A stretch of DNA of 64,000 bases from Steromphala cineraria (GCA_916613615.1 OU744730.1:20625406-20689405), one strand, 5' to 3'. Shown: positions 21,531 to 31,433, counted from the first letter of the stretch. Translations and numbers: made by a program. Notes: generated by a model from the letters alone, not told the origin.

Positions 21531-22487
21531 GTCATGACTGAAGCCGCTGAAGACTCGCCAGTGAACTCTACAATAAACTGTACAAACGTTGCGGTGATCT
21601 TTCATCCCTTCTCATCAGTGTTTGCAGCTGTCTGTTCACTCAACGTCCTCACCAACCTGCCGCTGATGGCTTCTGTGAGAATAACAACAAGCCTTAAAGG
21701 AATCACGGGATGGCTGATGATCAACGAACAGCTGTCGAGTCTTCTTTTCCAGCTATGCTTTGCCTGTGCAGTTATCCTCACGAACGAACCATTCACAGAA
21801 CTCATTTTCCTAGCCATGGTAAAAGGTTTCCATTTCGCCACCGTAACCTTTTTGACTCTGCAGAACTTCAATATGTTCCTGGCAGTGTGTCGCCCAACAA
21901 GCTCTACCTACAGAAGGTTCAAGAGCAGTAGGTGTTCGCTGGGTATTGTGCTGTCCACATGGACTCTGGCGGCAGTCAACTGCGTCCTTACCATGCACGA
22001 CGTCTTCATGAGTACCGGGTGTGTTGATGGCATCAGGAGAATCCGACTCACAAAGGAAGGGTTATTTATACCAGTTCTAAGTCTTACATATGGAGTCTTC
22101 ATCCCACTGGTGTCCACCCCCTTCTTCTACGCCATGGTTTATAAAAAGGCATCCGTAGTGGAACCTATTCTCTCACTGAGACAGACGCAGAGAAGGTTAC
22201 AGACCAACACACGGGCAAAATTCATCCTCATCAATTCGATTTTTTCATCATTAATCTTTTTTTCCCTCACGATTTTCAACACCGCTGTGACCTTCATGTC
22301 GACTCCAACCTCACCCGTCAAGATAGGGCAAGCCATATGTTGGACTCTGCTTTTGGTGTACTCGGCTTTCCGGCCAGTTATCTACTACACATGCTACAAG
22401 CCAATCTGGATTGCCACCAAGCAGCGCCTCTGCAGGGGACGGGCCTCGACTGTGAACGCCATCACCATCGCTGTGCTACCTAGATGA
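21465..22487 (+). CDS. Single-exon 7TM receptor (rhodopsin-like GPCR, orphan)
   Basis: Intronless 340-aa membrane protein. The start is ATG 21465; the in-frame codon before it is GTG, and ATG 21480 is an alternative. A hydrophobic N-terminus (residues 1-22) could be a signal peptide, followed by two N-glycosylation sites (NST 34-36, NCT 38-40). Seven hydrophobic segments lie near 46-70, 80-104, 112-141, 156-180, 200-225, 253-278 and 286-311. TM3 ends in FLAVCRP at the position of the usual DRY motif, and TM7 ends in FRPVIYY where NPxxY is expected, so both motifs are atypical. The usual TM3 disulfide Cys is not evident. The third cytoplasmic loop is basic (QTQRRLQTNTR). This resembles lineage-specific, intronless chemoreceptor-type GPCRs of molluscs. 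The ligand is unknown. Confidence 0.8.
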   Translation: MLTATMFTLGLSMLCLISVSSMVMTEAAEDSPVNSTINCTNVAVIFHPFSSVFAAVCSLNVLTNLPLMASVRITTSLKGITGWLMINEQLSSLLFQLCFACAVILTNEPFTELIFLAMVKGFHFATVTFLTLQNFNMFLAVCRPTSSTYRRFKSSRCSLGIVLSTWTLAAVNCVLTMHDVFMSTGCVDGIRRIRLTKEGLFIPVLSLTYGVFIPLVSTPFFYAMVYKKASVVEPILSLRQTQRRLQTNTRAKFILINSIFSSLIFFSLTIFNTAVTFMSTPTSPVKIGQAICWTLLLVYSAFRPVIYYTCYKPIWIATKQRLCRGRASTVNAITIAVLPR

Positions 22488-23215
22488 AGGATTACTGAAT
22501 CTCCTGTCATTGTTCAGGTCAATTGTCGAACCTAACCATAGGTTATCTTATGTGGAAGACTTTGAACTCATCTGCCTTGGTTAGCTTAATATCAACATCC
22601 TGTATTGCCTAAGCGATGGAGATTTGAATTTCCTAAGATTGTTCAAACCAAATGTCGAACTTGATCATTAGTAAGCTACAATGAGATACCGTGATGTAAC
22701 GATATCGAATAGTATATCACTATCGCTGCGTTGCATTGAAACATTTCTGAATTTCTAAGATTCTCCAGACCAAGTGTGTCGTATCTGACAATTAGTTATC
22801 TACTCAGGCTAATGTGAGAGACTATGAAGTCATCTTCTGTAGATATGGAATAGTACCATTATCGCTGTGTTGCATTTGAGGACTTATTAATTACATCAGT
22901 ATTGCCAAGACCAATCTTCGTATTTGTTCATTAGTAATCTACTGTAAGCCAATGTGATATTTCAGCGGATATAAAATAATATAAACATCCTGTGCTGCCT
23001 AGGTGATGAGTTTTAAGATTTTTCAAGATTGTTCAGGCCAATCGAATTTCTAAATCACCAAAGATTGTCCATTAGGATTCTACTGTTAACTGATGTGAGA
23101 TACTATGAAACCACCATTCTGTCAAAATATCAATGTCCTATATTGCCCAGGGAATGAATTTTAAAATTGTTCAGGCCAATCGTTGCATCGACCAATAGTA
23201 ATTTGATTTGTTGGG
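22465..23215 (+). repeat. Degenerate ~130-bp tandem repeat starting in the receptor stop region
   Basis: Six diverged units can be anchored on TGTGCTACCT-like words at 22472, 22601, 22727, 22866, 22991 and 23139, with periods of 125-148 bp. Each contains AAGATTGTTCAG-CCAAT, TCATTAGTAATCTACTGT and AATGTGAGATACTATGAA-like words. The first unit overlaps the last codons and the stop of the receptor gene. The array probably serves as 3'UTR or spacer. Confidence 0.75.
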
Positions 23216-23575
23216 TACGTACACAATCTTTCTGCATAGATCACCATTGCAGCATTCTGATTGAAGTCGACAATGTTTAAATGAATGTTTTTATTGAATA
23301 TTGACTCAGCCGAGATTCGAACTCGTCCCACCAATGCCATCTTCTTTACATCGTGTGAAAGGCTAGGAAAAGACAACGTCATAAACATATGACGCGGAAA
23401 TCGGTATATTTAATCAGACTGACATCCGACGTAAGCGAATTTTAAAAACAGTATTTGATTTCCAAATATGGTTATTTTGGTACAACAATTTCCAGCAACA
23501 TAACTCACAATGATAGAAGCGAAATTAAGTGTATGTTAGATAAGTAGAGTTGAATATTCAGCAAACATTGGAGTA
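23216..23575. other. Intergenic, no gene recognised
   Basis: No coding features. CGACTCAGCCGAGATTCGAACTCG-like words at 23300-23325 include GATTCGAACTCGTCCCACC. This resembles a reversed tRNA B box and may be a remnant of another SINE head. Confidence 0.35.
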
Positions 23576-23778
23576 ATTATAATAATAACACTTTATTGTC
23601 CTAAGTACAAGTACATCGGAAATTTGTTTTGTGCCCATGGCACCCGGCAGCCACCGTGCAGCGCCAGTTAATGCGTTGTTCTGCCTTTACAATGCTGAGT
23701 GTCAAACAAGACAGCAACAACTCCCAACCGGTCTTCCGGGTGACGAGCGGACACTCTACCACTGAGCTACGCCCCCGG
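23576..23778 (-). mobile_element. tRNA-derived SINE, minus strand
   Basis: Read on the minus strand, it begins CCGGGGGCGTAGCTCAGTGG at 23778 with an A box (TAGCTCAGTGGTAGAG, 23754-23769). An arm with GCTCGTCACCCGGAAGACCG follows, and a degenerate B-box region (GGTTGGGAGTTG) comes after it. A unique body leads to a 3' tail of GTTATTATTATAAT at about 23576-23590. At about 200 bp it is a different, shorter SINE family than the one at 4578. Confidence 0.75.
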
Positions 23779-24002
23779 TAAATGGTTTCAAGTTGATATG
23801 ATCTCTAGTCCTGATAAAAGATGATAGATGGGCTATACGTGATTGAAAACTGTTTTGACTTTGAACTGTGATTGTCGTGTTTCGTGTAAAACTATGGACT
23901 ACGTTCTTGTTTATTGATGAACTGAAATTATTCTCCTGTGCTTTGCACATCTCGTATCCGAACCAGTGCCAGAGTAAGGCCGGCATTCCATGTGTCCGTA
24001 GT

Positions 24003-24044
24003 GCGTAATGCGTAATGCGTAATGCGTAATGCGTAGTGCGTATT
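24003..24044 (+). repeat. 7-bp tandem repeat GCGTAAT
   Basis: Six consecutive copies of GCGTAAT; the last two differ at one position each (GCGTAGT, GCGTATT). A diverged copy lies just before and a related CGCGTAATGAGTAG at about 24085. Confidence 0.85.
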
Positions 24045-24129
24045 CATCACTTTGCACTAGAATAGTAGAAGATCATTTCATGTACGCGTAATGAGTAGTT
24101 TGAAATCAGACAACGATGTAACAGTGTAA

Positions 24130-24790
24130 AAAATCTCATGATTTAAACATATTTATTTCCATAAATGGATCCGGATTGGCAAACAAGCTGACGCTTATGT
24201 CAATGCCGCTCCGGGATACAAAATACATAAAATGTCATGATGAATGTACAATAAATCATATTACATGTCTGAAATAATAATACACCAATCATTTCTAGTT
24301 GTCAAAATGTCATTTGAAACTATTTTGGATCAAATCTGCCACTTAAATTTATAAACATGTGCACGGAATTTATAAGTTCTTTGTTTACACTGTCTGAAGA
24401 GTTTTGATTTCCGAAAAGAACTGATTTTAGGTCAAATCCATTAGTGTAGAAATACATAGTTTGTCGTATATCGTTGAAAATAGGACATACGAAAAAGTAA
24501 TGAATAGAGTCTTCATAATCATGGCCACAGGGGCAGGATGTGGTTTCAGATATAAAGCGTTGGTATTTGTGTGCATTTAGATCACTGCATTCAAGTCGAA
24601 GACGACAATGAATGATTTGGCAAACTCTGCTTCCACTGTTTAGATCAAAATGGCAGTAGGTATTTTTATTCTTTAGAAGTGCATTTTTGAATCTTGAAAG
24701 GGACTGTATTTCTCTCTGTTCAGAAGGCAATGAATTCCATAATGTAACAGTATTTGGAAGAAAAGACCGTGCATAATTCGCACTACATCT
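24130..24790 (-). pseudogene. 5'-truncated LINE, RT C-terminal fragment
   Basis: On the minus strand, coding sequence from about 24790 to 24320 gives the end of a LINE ORF2. The thumb is marked by RSFLPNTVTLWNSLP. RFKNALLKN and the terminal Cys/His motif CPCGHDYEDSIHYFFVCPIF follow, and the stop is at about 24320. About 190 bp of 3'UTR with AATAAAT-type signals follows to roughly 24130. Nothing upstream of the thumb is present, so this is a dead 5'-truncated copy. The first dozen codons of the open frame (24814-24790) derive from the adjoining MITE and are not part of the LINE. Confidence 0.8.
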
Positions 24791-25044
24791 CATTACATCA
24801 AACCAATCATTCATTGTCAGAGAACAAATTATAATGATTCACATAAAGACCATTGGCAGCCATTTTTGAGTGAACACCTTTAATTAATTTTGTGTAAGAA
24901 AAAAGAATGCATGGCTGAACTTTAATTATATATTTGATTTATTACTGCTTCATTTAGTTTAAATACATTGTCTTTAAATTGGAACCATTTATTTTCATTT
25001 ACCTAAAATCACCTTATATTTCCCCTAAAACGTGCTACTGCCCC
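24788..25044 (+). mobile_element. Partial copy of TTAA MITE family A
   Basis: The right two-thirds of family A, starting at TCTCATTACATCAAACCAAT and ending AAAACGTGCTACTGCCCC at 25044. The left terminal ~80 bp and both TTAA sites are missing. It abuts the LINE fragment directly. Confidence 0.75.
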
Positions 25045-25394
25045 GAACGAAGAAGAACGATCACCATTGCTCAGTTTTGAGTCGTTTTGGAAAAGCATAT
25101 TTTTTAATCACTGTTAATGACCTGTATTCATATGAGCTATTTTCAAAATACAACTTCACACTTTGTTAAGAGCTTTCCGTTTTCATGTCTTATTTGGTTG
25201 TCGTATTTTGACAGTATTAGATGAAAACTGCTTATTTTCAAATGTTCGATATATTGGATATTGTCAGAAGTGTGTGTATCGATTGTATCATGTTGTGGTA
25301 TTGCACTATACCGATATAGCGTTAAGACCGCGCATCCTTAGTTGACAATATCGAGTTATGAAGCAGTCCGTCCAAGAATGAGCAAGTTGTGACA
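25045..25394. other. Intergenic, no gene recognised
   Basis: AT-rich sequence. The short open frame at 25163-25345 has no family features. The last nine bases (25386-25394) are the left target duplication of the next MITE. Confidence 0.4.
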
Positions 25395-25587
25395 CATCTT
25401 CCTACGCAGAGCCTAAAAGGCCAGTTTCCAAACTGTCATTTTATGCCTTGCTGCATAGCCTTGAGTTTTTTGTGCTTGCTCTCTACTCTGTAGGGGCACT
25501 ATAGCAGCACAGAAAAGTAAAGTCTCTGCAGCAAGGCATAAAATGACAGTTTGGAAACTGGCCTTTTAGGCTCTGCGTAGGAAGATG
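25395..25587. mobile_element. MITE with 61-bp perfect inverted repeats and 9-bp TSD
   Basis: The arms at 25395-25455 and 25527-25587 are exact reverse complements over 61 bp, starting CATCTTCCTACGCAGAGCC, with a 71-bp spacer. A perfect 9-bp target duplication, GTTGTGACA, flanks it at 25386-25394 and 25588-25596. Long inverted repeats plus a 9-bp duplication point to the MuDR superfamily. No shift of the boundary makes an 8-bp hAT-type duplication fit. Zero mismatches between the arms imply a young insertion. The 193-bp unit has no coding capacity. Confidence 0.92.
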
Positions 25588-25756
25588 GTTGTGACAGTGC
25601 TATTGTGATTTGAAGTGGCAATGTATGATCCCGCTCTTAAAAGTGCCTTAAAAATTATTGGTGCTCTATACTACTCAAAAGAAGTTAAGGAACACACAAG
25701 TAGTAATATCATTGCACTAACTTTAAATGTAAGCAGCTCAAAGAGAAGTGTTTTGT

Positions 25757-25985
25757 TTGAGGTGAGGTGAGGTGACATGGGGTTTTTCGCTGCTTTCAAG
25801 AGTATTTCATTTATATCGCGGCTGCTAGTATTATTGCAGGGAGAAAACCCGCAACACTAGTGTGGCTATGTATTGCGGTGAAACCTGCGAGCATCGGCTG
25901 GAACTAGCGATCCATGGGTGGTACTGCGCTTAAATTCAGTGTAGCATTGCACTTAAACCTGACTGCGTGTAGTCTATTCTAGGAT
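25757..25985 (+). repeat. Probable interspersed repeat
   Basis: It starts with three GAGGT-type pentamers (GAGGTGAGGTGAGGTGACAT). A GC-richer body follows, containing TATATCGCGGCTGCTAG and GGAGAAAACCCGCAACACT. It stands out from the AT-rich surroundings and reads like a transposable-element fragment, but I cannot assign a family and see no second copy in this window. Confidence 0.35.
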
Positions 25986-27346
25986 CCTGATTTTAAAACT
26001 TTATTTTTTGTGTGGAAAATTTAATTAATTTTGGAATTTTGGAATTTTTTACCCCATTTTCTTAGGAAAATGTCTTCATCAAGTTAATTACTTCCAGGGA
26101 AATCATTTCCAATGCACTGAAGTCACCTAAGACAAGATGGCAATGTTTTGAACCTGAGCCATCTGACATCATATGACTTTCATTTTCGACCCCGCCTTGT
26201 TTCTGACATCAAAGCGCAATAACAGAAACTGCGTCACGCGCGAATTTGATTCAAGTATGTCAGTAAGATAGTGTTTTTTTTCATAGAATACATAACTGTA
26301 CCATGCTCTGAGATATTAAGTATATAGGGACACTATACAAATGTTCCTTAGATTCTTTTGAGTTGTATACATGCAGATGTACACTGAGAGTGAATGAGAG
26401 ATTGCGCCGTAGGTGGTATCATTACTCGTCGTGTCATTGTGAATAAATACATGTGTAATGCATAAAACATTGATTTGTTTTTTGTTTTTCTTGGACACGA
26501 GTCCACTGGGTTTGATTAAGTTTATTCCTTTCATAAGTAGTTTCTCTTTCAATGTTATTATTCAGTAAGACTAAATATATTTACATAGATATGATAAAAA
26601 CATTCGTATTTACATCCGCAACTTACATTATAAAGCGAGATTTTAAGGACGCTTCTTGCGCTTTTTGAAGCAGGCAAAGTAAGTCTTTTCTAGAATATAT
26701 AACTTTGAAGTATATATAAACTTATCCCTCGGGCTTTCCCTCGTTAAAAAAAGAGGGATCGGAATTTCTTACCACAGAAAACACTCTCGGGTGATTGTTA
26801 ACTTTCACATCACATCATGTAAAACACATTGCGAACAAGTTTAACCCTCGTTTTTAATATATCGGGCTGATTAGCCTGAGTTGATACCAAATAATAATAA
26901 TATAATAATAGCTTATGTTCAATAAGAATGGCCCCCAACATGGTTAATAGGGACCGAAGGCTTCCATTAAAAAACACACGTTAACATACACATTAGCATA
27001 TGATTAAAATGTTCATATCATATCCGTTATCAACCCTCGGACTTAAGCTAAACCTATAAGTCATAAGGTTGGATGAAAGGCTTATGTACAGGACTTGATA
27101 TGAAAATTCGAATATGAAACTATCAATATAAAAAATCGACAAGATGATAAATTATATACCTTCACAGCTACTCCTATGGCGTCCGCTATGCTGTCATCGC
27201 TTGGTAAAATAAAATTCGCCATTTTCGTAAAGGTCATTTATGAATCCATTTCGAATCAGCCAGATTCTATAAGAAAATCTTATTAAAACTTGTACGACGT
27301 CCATTTTGGAGGGGATTTCCCACTTTCTGTCTCCCGGATAAATGGA
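25986..27346. other. Intergenic, no gene recognised
   Basis: AT-rich with no gene. Small features are a CCCTCG...GAGGGAT hairpin at about 26728-26760, an AATAATAATATAATAATA run at 26891, and an AACCCTCGGACTTAAGCT motif at 27031. None is a clear element. Confidence 0.4.
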
Positions 27347-27504
27347 GGATATCTGTCTTTTCTTGACTAATACCATGTTTATCTCATCGAGTGAGGTAGA
27401 AAGGTTATATTTTTACGAGTGGCGCAGCCACGAGTGAAAATATTTAACTTTTCTACCTCACGAGATGAGATAAACATGGTATTTGTCAAGAATTGACAGA
27501 TATT
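27347..27504. repeat. Large fold-back inverted repeat
   Basis: Two imperfect arms of about 78 bp meet at a GTGGC-GCA-GCCAC centre (27419-27431). The left arm carries TACCATGTTTATCTCATCGA and GTGAGGTAGAAA; the right arm carries their reverse complements up to GACAGATATTC at about 27504. The arms differ at several places, so this is an older fold-back element or the hairpin end of a larger one. Confidence 0.8.
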
Positions 27505-27601
27505 CTATTTATTATATGATGAAATCCTTCTAAATACGTAAAAATAGGCAAATTTCATGTTGAGCGGCCGCTTGGAAGATCCCGTCACCGCGGTAACAGT
27601 G

Positions 27602-27731
27602 TGACGTCATAGGAGAATACATGACGTCAGACCATTGTTACATGACGTCAAACTCTTGAACTTGACGTCACTAGAGTGGTGATAAAGTTTATCACCACTC
27701 AGTAGAGTGACGATAAAGGTTATCGCCACTG
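27602..27731. promoter_or_regulatory. Array of four CRE palindromes and two hairpins
   Basis: Perfect TGACGTCA sites (the CREB/ATF consensus) occur at 27602-27609, 27622-27629, 27643-27650 and 27663-27670, spaced 21, 20 and 20 bp start to start. A near-perfect palindrome, GTGGTGATAAA-G-TTTATCACCAC, follows at 27676-27698. A related imperfect one (AGTGACGATAA...TTATCGCCACT) lies at about 27706-27730. No gene start lies nearby. The array may be a cAMP-responsive element, or simply the sub-terminal palindromes of a transposon that includes the fold-back to its left. Confidence 0.45.
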
Positions 27732-27900
27732 TTGCCAGATAGAGGGTTTATTTCACTGATAGAACAGAGTATCTCACCTTCAATAATATAATAAAGGGAG
27801 GTAGCTCTTTTAGGTTTGTTTGTTGTTGAGCCTGTGCGATTGATAACAGTTTGAAAATGATCTCATAAATATACTCATATTGAGTATATCAAAGCCTTAT

Positions 27901-28311
27901 AGGGACCATTCGAGCGGGGTATTTTTTGTGGAAATGAAATTCAGGAGGACTTTCCTGTTTACAATATGGATGATTTAAAATTTACATGATAATTTCACAC
28001 GTAACTTCAGATATGTTTGTGAGGTTAGCATTTCAGTTGTTCAAGATTAAACAATTTGCCAAAGAATAAAGTATATCGCTCAAACAAAAATCGTGAAATG
28101 AAGCCAATCATCGGAGCTGCGTGCATTACTACGACCAAATGCTGTCGCACCTGATAACTTTTATTATGAATTATTTGTAAATATGCTCCTCTTCTATCAA
28201 TCAAGTAGTTATTACTTAATTTTGTTAATGAATGAGCATATTACAGCACATTTGTTTTCTCGCAATGCTAACCTTTCAAAATGGCGGACGTAAGCCGCTC
28301 CAGTGGTGGTT
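27901..28311 (+). mobile_element. MITE family B, copy 1
   Basis: A 411-bp copy starting AGGGACCATTCGAGCGGGGT and ending in CCAGTGGTGGTT. It is flanked by TTAT (27897-27900) and TTAG (28312-28315), decayed forms of the TTAA flanks seen at copy 2. It is similar along its whole length to 44502-44922. There is no ORF. Confidence 0.85.
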
Positions 28312-28511
28312 TTAGAAGAAGATCTTCACGAGTTTTTTTTGCGCCACTTCAATCTCATTAAAATAAGATCATAATTTGGGTCAATGTGTTACGATTGGCA
28401 TCGCTTGAGCAAAATTTAATCGGAATCATATTGAATAAACGTCAATACCAAATTGTGCGGCTAGGTAATCATTGGCTGTAGGTTCAGTTGTATTTCAGTG
28501 TCCTACCAAAT

Positions 28512-29086
28512 TACCGTATTTTCTCTAATTGGGGCCGGGCCTCCAATAGGGGCCGGACCTCTAATAGCGGCCGGGGGGTAAAGGTACCTAAACGTGAATA
28601 AGAGCCGGGCCTCTAATAGGCGCCGGGTCTAGTCTATAGTTACTCCCTTCTGTATATATATAACATGAAGATTTGGTTGATGCATTGAGAAAAAGCCTGA
28701 TTAGAGTAACGCAGATTTGTATTTTGTTTTACATTATATATGAATAAAAGAGACTTCAGTATTCATCATTCAACTTCTAGGATGTCAGTCAAATATCTAA
28801 TACAGCATTTGTATATATAGGTAACCTTTTACCACATGTTTAGAACTGTCAACATAATGAAAAGACTTTTGTGGTTTTAATACCACACATAAAATAAGCC
28901 TATGTCATGTATACCGGTAACCTTTGTTTCAAACATTAGAATACAGGTCTCAAGTTGACTTTGGAAAACCTATTTTCATAATAAGGGCAGGGCCTCCAAT
29001 AAGAGCCGGGCCTCTAATAAGAGCGAGGGGGTAATACCCCCTAAATGTTAACAAGGGCCGAGGCCCCTATTAGAGGAAATACGGTA
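28512..29086. mobile_element. MITE with CCGTATTT termini
   Basis: The left end TACCGTATTTTCTCTAAT (28512) and the right end ATTAGAGGAAATACGGTA (to 29086) are inverted repeats with one mismatch over 18 bp. GC-rich extensions follow inside (GGGGCCGGGCC / GGGCCGAGGCCCC). TA at each end could be a 2-bp target duplication. Inside both ends are clustered direct copies of GCCGGGCCTCTAATAGG-like units. There is no coding sequence, and I do not commit to a superfamily. Confidence 0.8.
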
Positions 29087-29453
29087 CAATGTATGGTACA
29101 GTAAGGCCTAGAAAAAAAGTAATTTGTTTCTGGTTTCTGCCAGCATCAGTTTCGAACGCCCGCATCGAGCCTTTTTTTCACGATGTTGACATTGGAAAAA
29201 TGGAAATTTAGACTTATGGCCTAGAAAAAACATTGAAACGCATGCTTTTCAAATATTACTTGTTCCCTTTCGTTTTTTTAAATCCGCGTCGTGGCATCAA
29301 TTTTGCCTGAATGTCAAGACCAGAAACATTTATATTTTTTTGGCCTATAATAATAATACACTGAAGTGAAAAATTGAGCGGCTGGAGTCACATTTGACAG
29401 TCCCATCAATAAAGCTGAAAATGAAATTGATTCTGTTCTTAATCTTTAAAACT
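29087..29453. other. Intergenic, no gene recognised
   Basis: AT-rich sequence with no coding or repeat feature that I can support. The words GGCCTAGAAAAAA and GGCCTATAATAATAATA recur at about 29105, 29219 and 29342. Confidence 0.4.
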
Positions 29454-29457
29454 TTAA

Positions 29458-29784
29458 AGGGACAGTAGCACATTTTTTAAAAATTTTATATTTTCAATTT
29501 TTCACTGACATGTTAATACTAAATGTATAATCTTGATAGTCTCAAAGTGTCAAAAATCTCATCACACAAACCAATCATCCATAATCAGAGGACAAACTAT
29601 AAAGATGAGTCAATTGGCGGCCATTTTTGTGTGAACACCTTCCTTTCTTTTTATGTAAGAAAAAGGCATTGCCTGGCTAAAATTTTAAATATATATATTT
29701 GATTAATGACTGCTCTCAATTGGAATCATTTATTTTCATTTTCCTAACATCTTATATTCCCCCTAAAAAGGTGCTACTGCTTCT
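29458..29784 (+). mobile_element. MITE family A, copy 1
   Basis: A 327-bp copy flanked on the left by TTAA (29454-29457), starting AGGGACAGTAGCACATTTTT. It ends in GTGCTACTGCTTCT at 29784, where the right TTAA has decayed. The diagnostic internal word GGCGGCCATTTTTGTGTGAA is present. A partial copy of family B abuts it directly. Confidence 0.85.
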
Positions 29785-29787
29785 ACA

Positions 29788-29897
29788 AGGAACCAATCGA
29801 GCGGGGTATTTTTTGTGGAAACGAAATTCAGGAGGATTTTCCTGTTGACAAATATGTATGATTATTACATGATAAAATCACATTTAATTTCATATAT
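29788..29897 (+). mobile_element. MITE family B, 3'-truncated copy
   Basis: The first ~110 bp of family B (AGGAACCAATCGAGCGGGGT...), ending where the 146-bp satellite array begins. It is separated from the family A copy by three bases only. Confidence 0.75.
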
Positions 29898-30728
29898 GTG
29901 TGCACATATCATTTTTAACTCTCTACTCCTTTTGGAACTGGAGAAGAAGATGAAAATAGGTTTTTAAGGTTGTGACCCCTGTGACCCTATTTGGGGTCAC
30001 AGGGTCACCAACGTTACAAATTAGAATCCCCATTGTCAAAGGAGTCTGCACATATCATTTTTAACTATCTACTCCTTTTGGAACTGGAGAAGAAGATGAG
30101 AATAGGTTTTTAAGGTTGTGACCCCTGTGACCCTATTTGGGGTAATGGGGTCACGAAATCTACAATTAAGAATCCCCATTGGCCAAGGAGTCTGCACATA
30201 TTACTTTCAACTCTCTAGTCCTTTTAGAACTGGAGAAGAAGATGAAAATAGGTTATTTAGGTTGTGACCCCTGTGACCCTATTTGGGGTCACAGGGTCAC
30301 CAAAGTTACAAATTAGAATCCCCATTGTCCAAGGAGTCTGCACATATCAATTTTAACTCTCTAGTCCTTCTGGAACTGGAGAAGAAGATGAAAATAGGTT
30401 TTTAAGGTTGTGACCCCTGTGACCCTATTTGGGGTCACAGGGTCACCAACGTTACAAATTAGAATCCCCATTGTCAAAGGAGTCTGCACATATCATTTTT
30501 AACTATCTACTCCTTTTGGAACTGGAGAAGAAGATGAGAATTGGTTTTTAAAGTTGTGACCCCTGTGACCCTATTTGGGGTCATGGGGTCACCAAAGTTA
30601 CAAATTAGAATCTCCATATGCTAAGGTACTTGTACACAAAATTTCAGCTCTCTAATGTGTATGGTTCATGAGGAGAAGTCGAAAGTGTCAAAAGTTTACG
30701 GACGGACGACGGACGGACGCCGGACGAC
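29898..30728 (+). repeat. 146-bp satellite array ending in ACGG-type microsatellite
   Basis: Five tandem units of exactly 146 bp, anchored on TGTGACCCCTGTGACC at 29971, 30117, 30263, 30409 and 30555. Each holds GAACTGGAGAAGAAGATGA and the palindromic GTGACCC...GGGTCAC. A partial unit follows, then a GGACGGACGACGG stretch at about 30697-30728. A tandem core followed by an ACGG tract is the layout of molluscan pearl/DINE-like elements. Confidence 0.85.
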
Positions 30729-31433
30729 GGGCCATGCCATAAGCCCATCTGGACTTTCAGTCCTGATGAGCTAAAAAGTTACAAGTCCTGACCAAAAAGT
30801 AACCAGTCCTGACAAAAACTAGATTAGTGTTTGCGGGACACCGCAAAAACAGAGCAGCCCCGGAACTTGGGGTTTCGCCTTACCCTGTTCCGCCTTCTAC
30901 AAGCCTCAGCATATTGGGCATTTTCTTGTGACCTTGACGTTTGACACTCAAGGTCACGCAATCAATGAACACATTTCATTGAAAATAACATTTATGTATC
31001 GAATAAAAGTGTTTAAAGTTAAAATAATCCATTTTCTCAATATTTGTTGACCTTGCTGTGACCTTGACCTTTGACAGTTCGTACCCAAAACCTTTCCAAA
31101 ATTTTGTACTTCTCAAAGAGATAATATATACAAAATTTAAACTTTCAAGTTAACGCGTTTACAAGGAATTTTTATGTGATTTTATAGCTCATGACCTTGA
31201 CCTTTGACCTTGAAAGTGAACATGTCATTTTAAGTCCCCAGAGGTGTAAACAATTACACATGTTTATGAGTTCTGAAAAGCTTAACGGGATTAAGTTATA
31301 TCTAAATTAGTTGCACATTGTAATAACACAAATGTCATGACCTTGACCTTTGACCTTCAAGGTTACACGATCAATGAACACTCTTTATTTAGTATAATAA
31401 TCTTCTATTGATTAAAAGTGTTCATAGTTAAAA
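30729..31433 (+). repeat. Duplicated block, copy 1
   Basis: It begins GGGCCATGCCATAAGCCCAT. The first 333 bp (to 31061) appear identical to 33366-33698. The rest is a set of related segments built around TGACCTTGACCTTTGACCTT, similar to but diverged from 33700-33990. The second copy lacks about 100 bp after the identical part. It ends where the pearl-like element has inserted. Confidence 0.85.

Noticed and set aside
23300..23330. A second tRNA-like element
   Set aside because: Only a B-box-like word is visible and no A box lies at the right distance. It is too weak to call.
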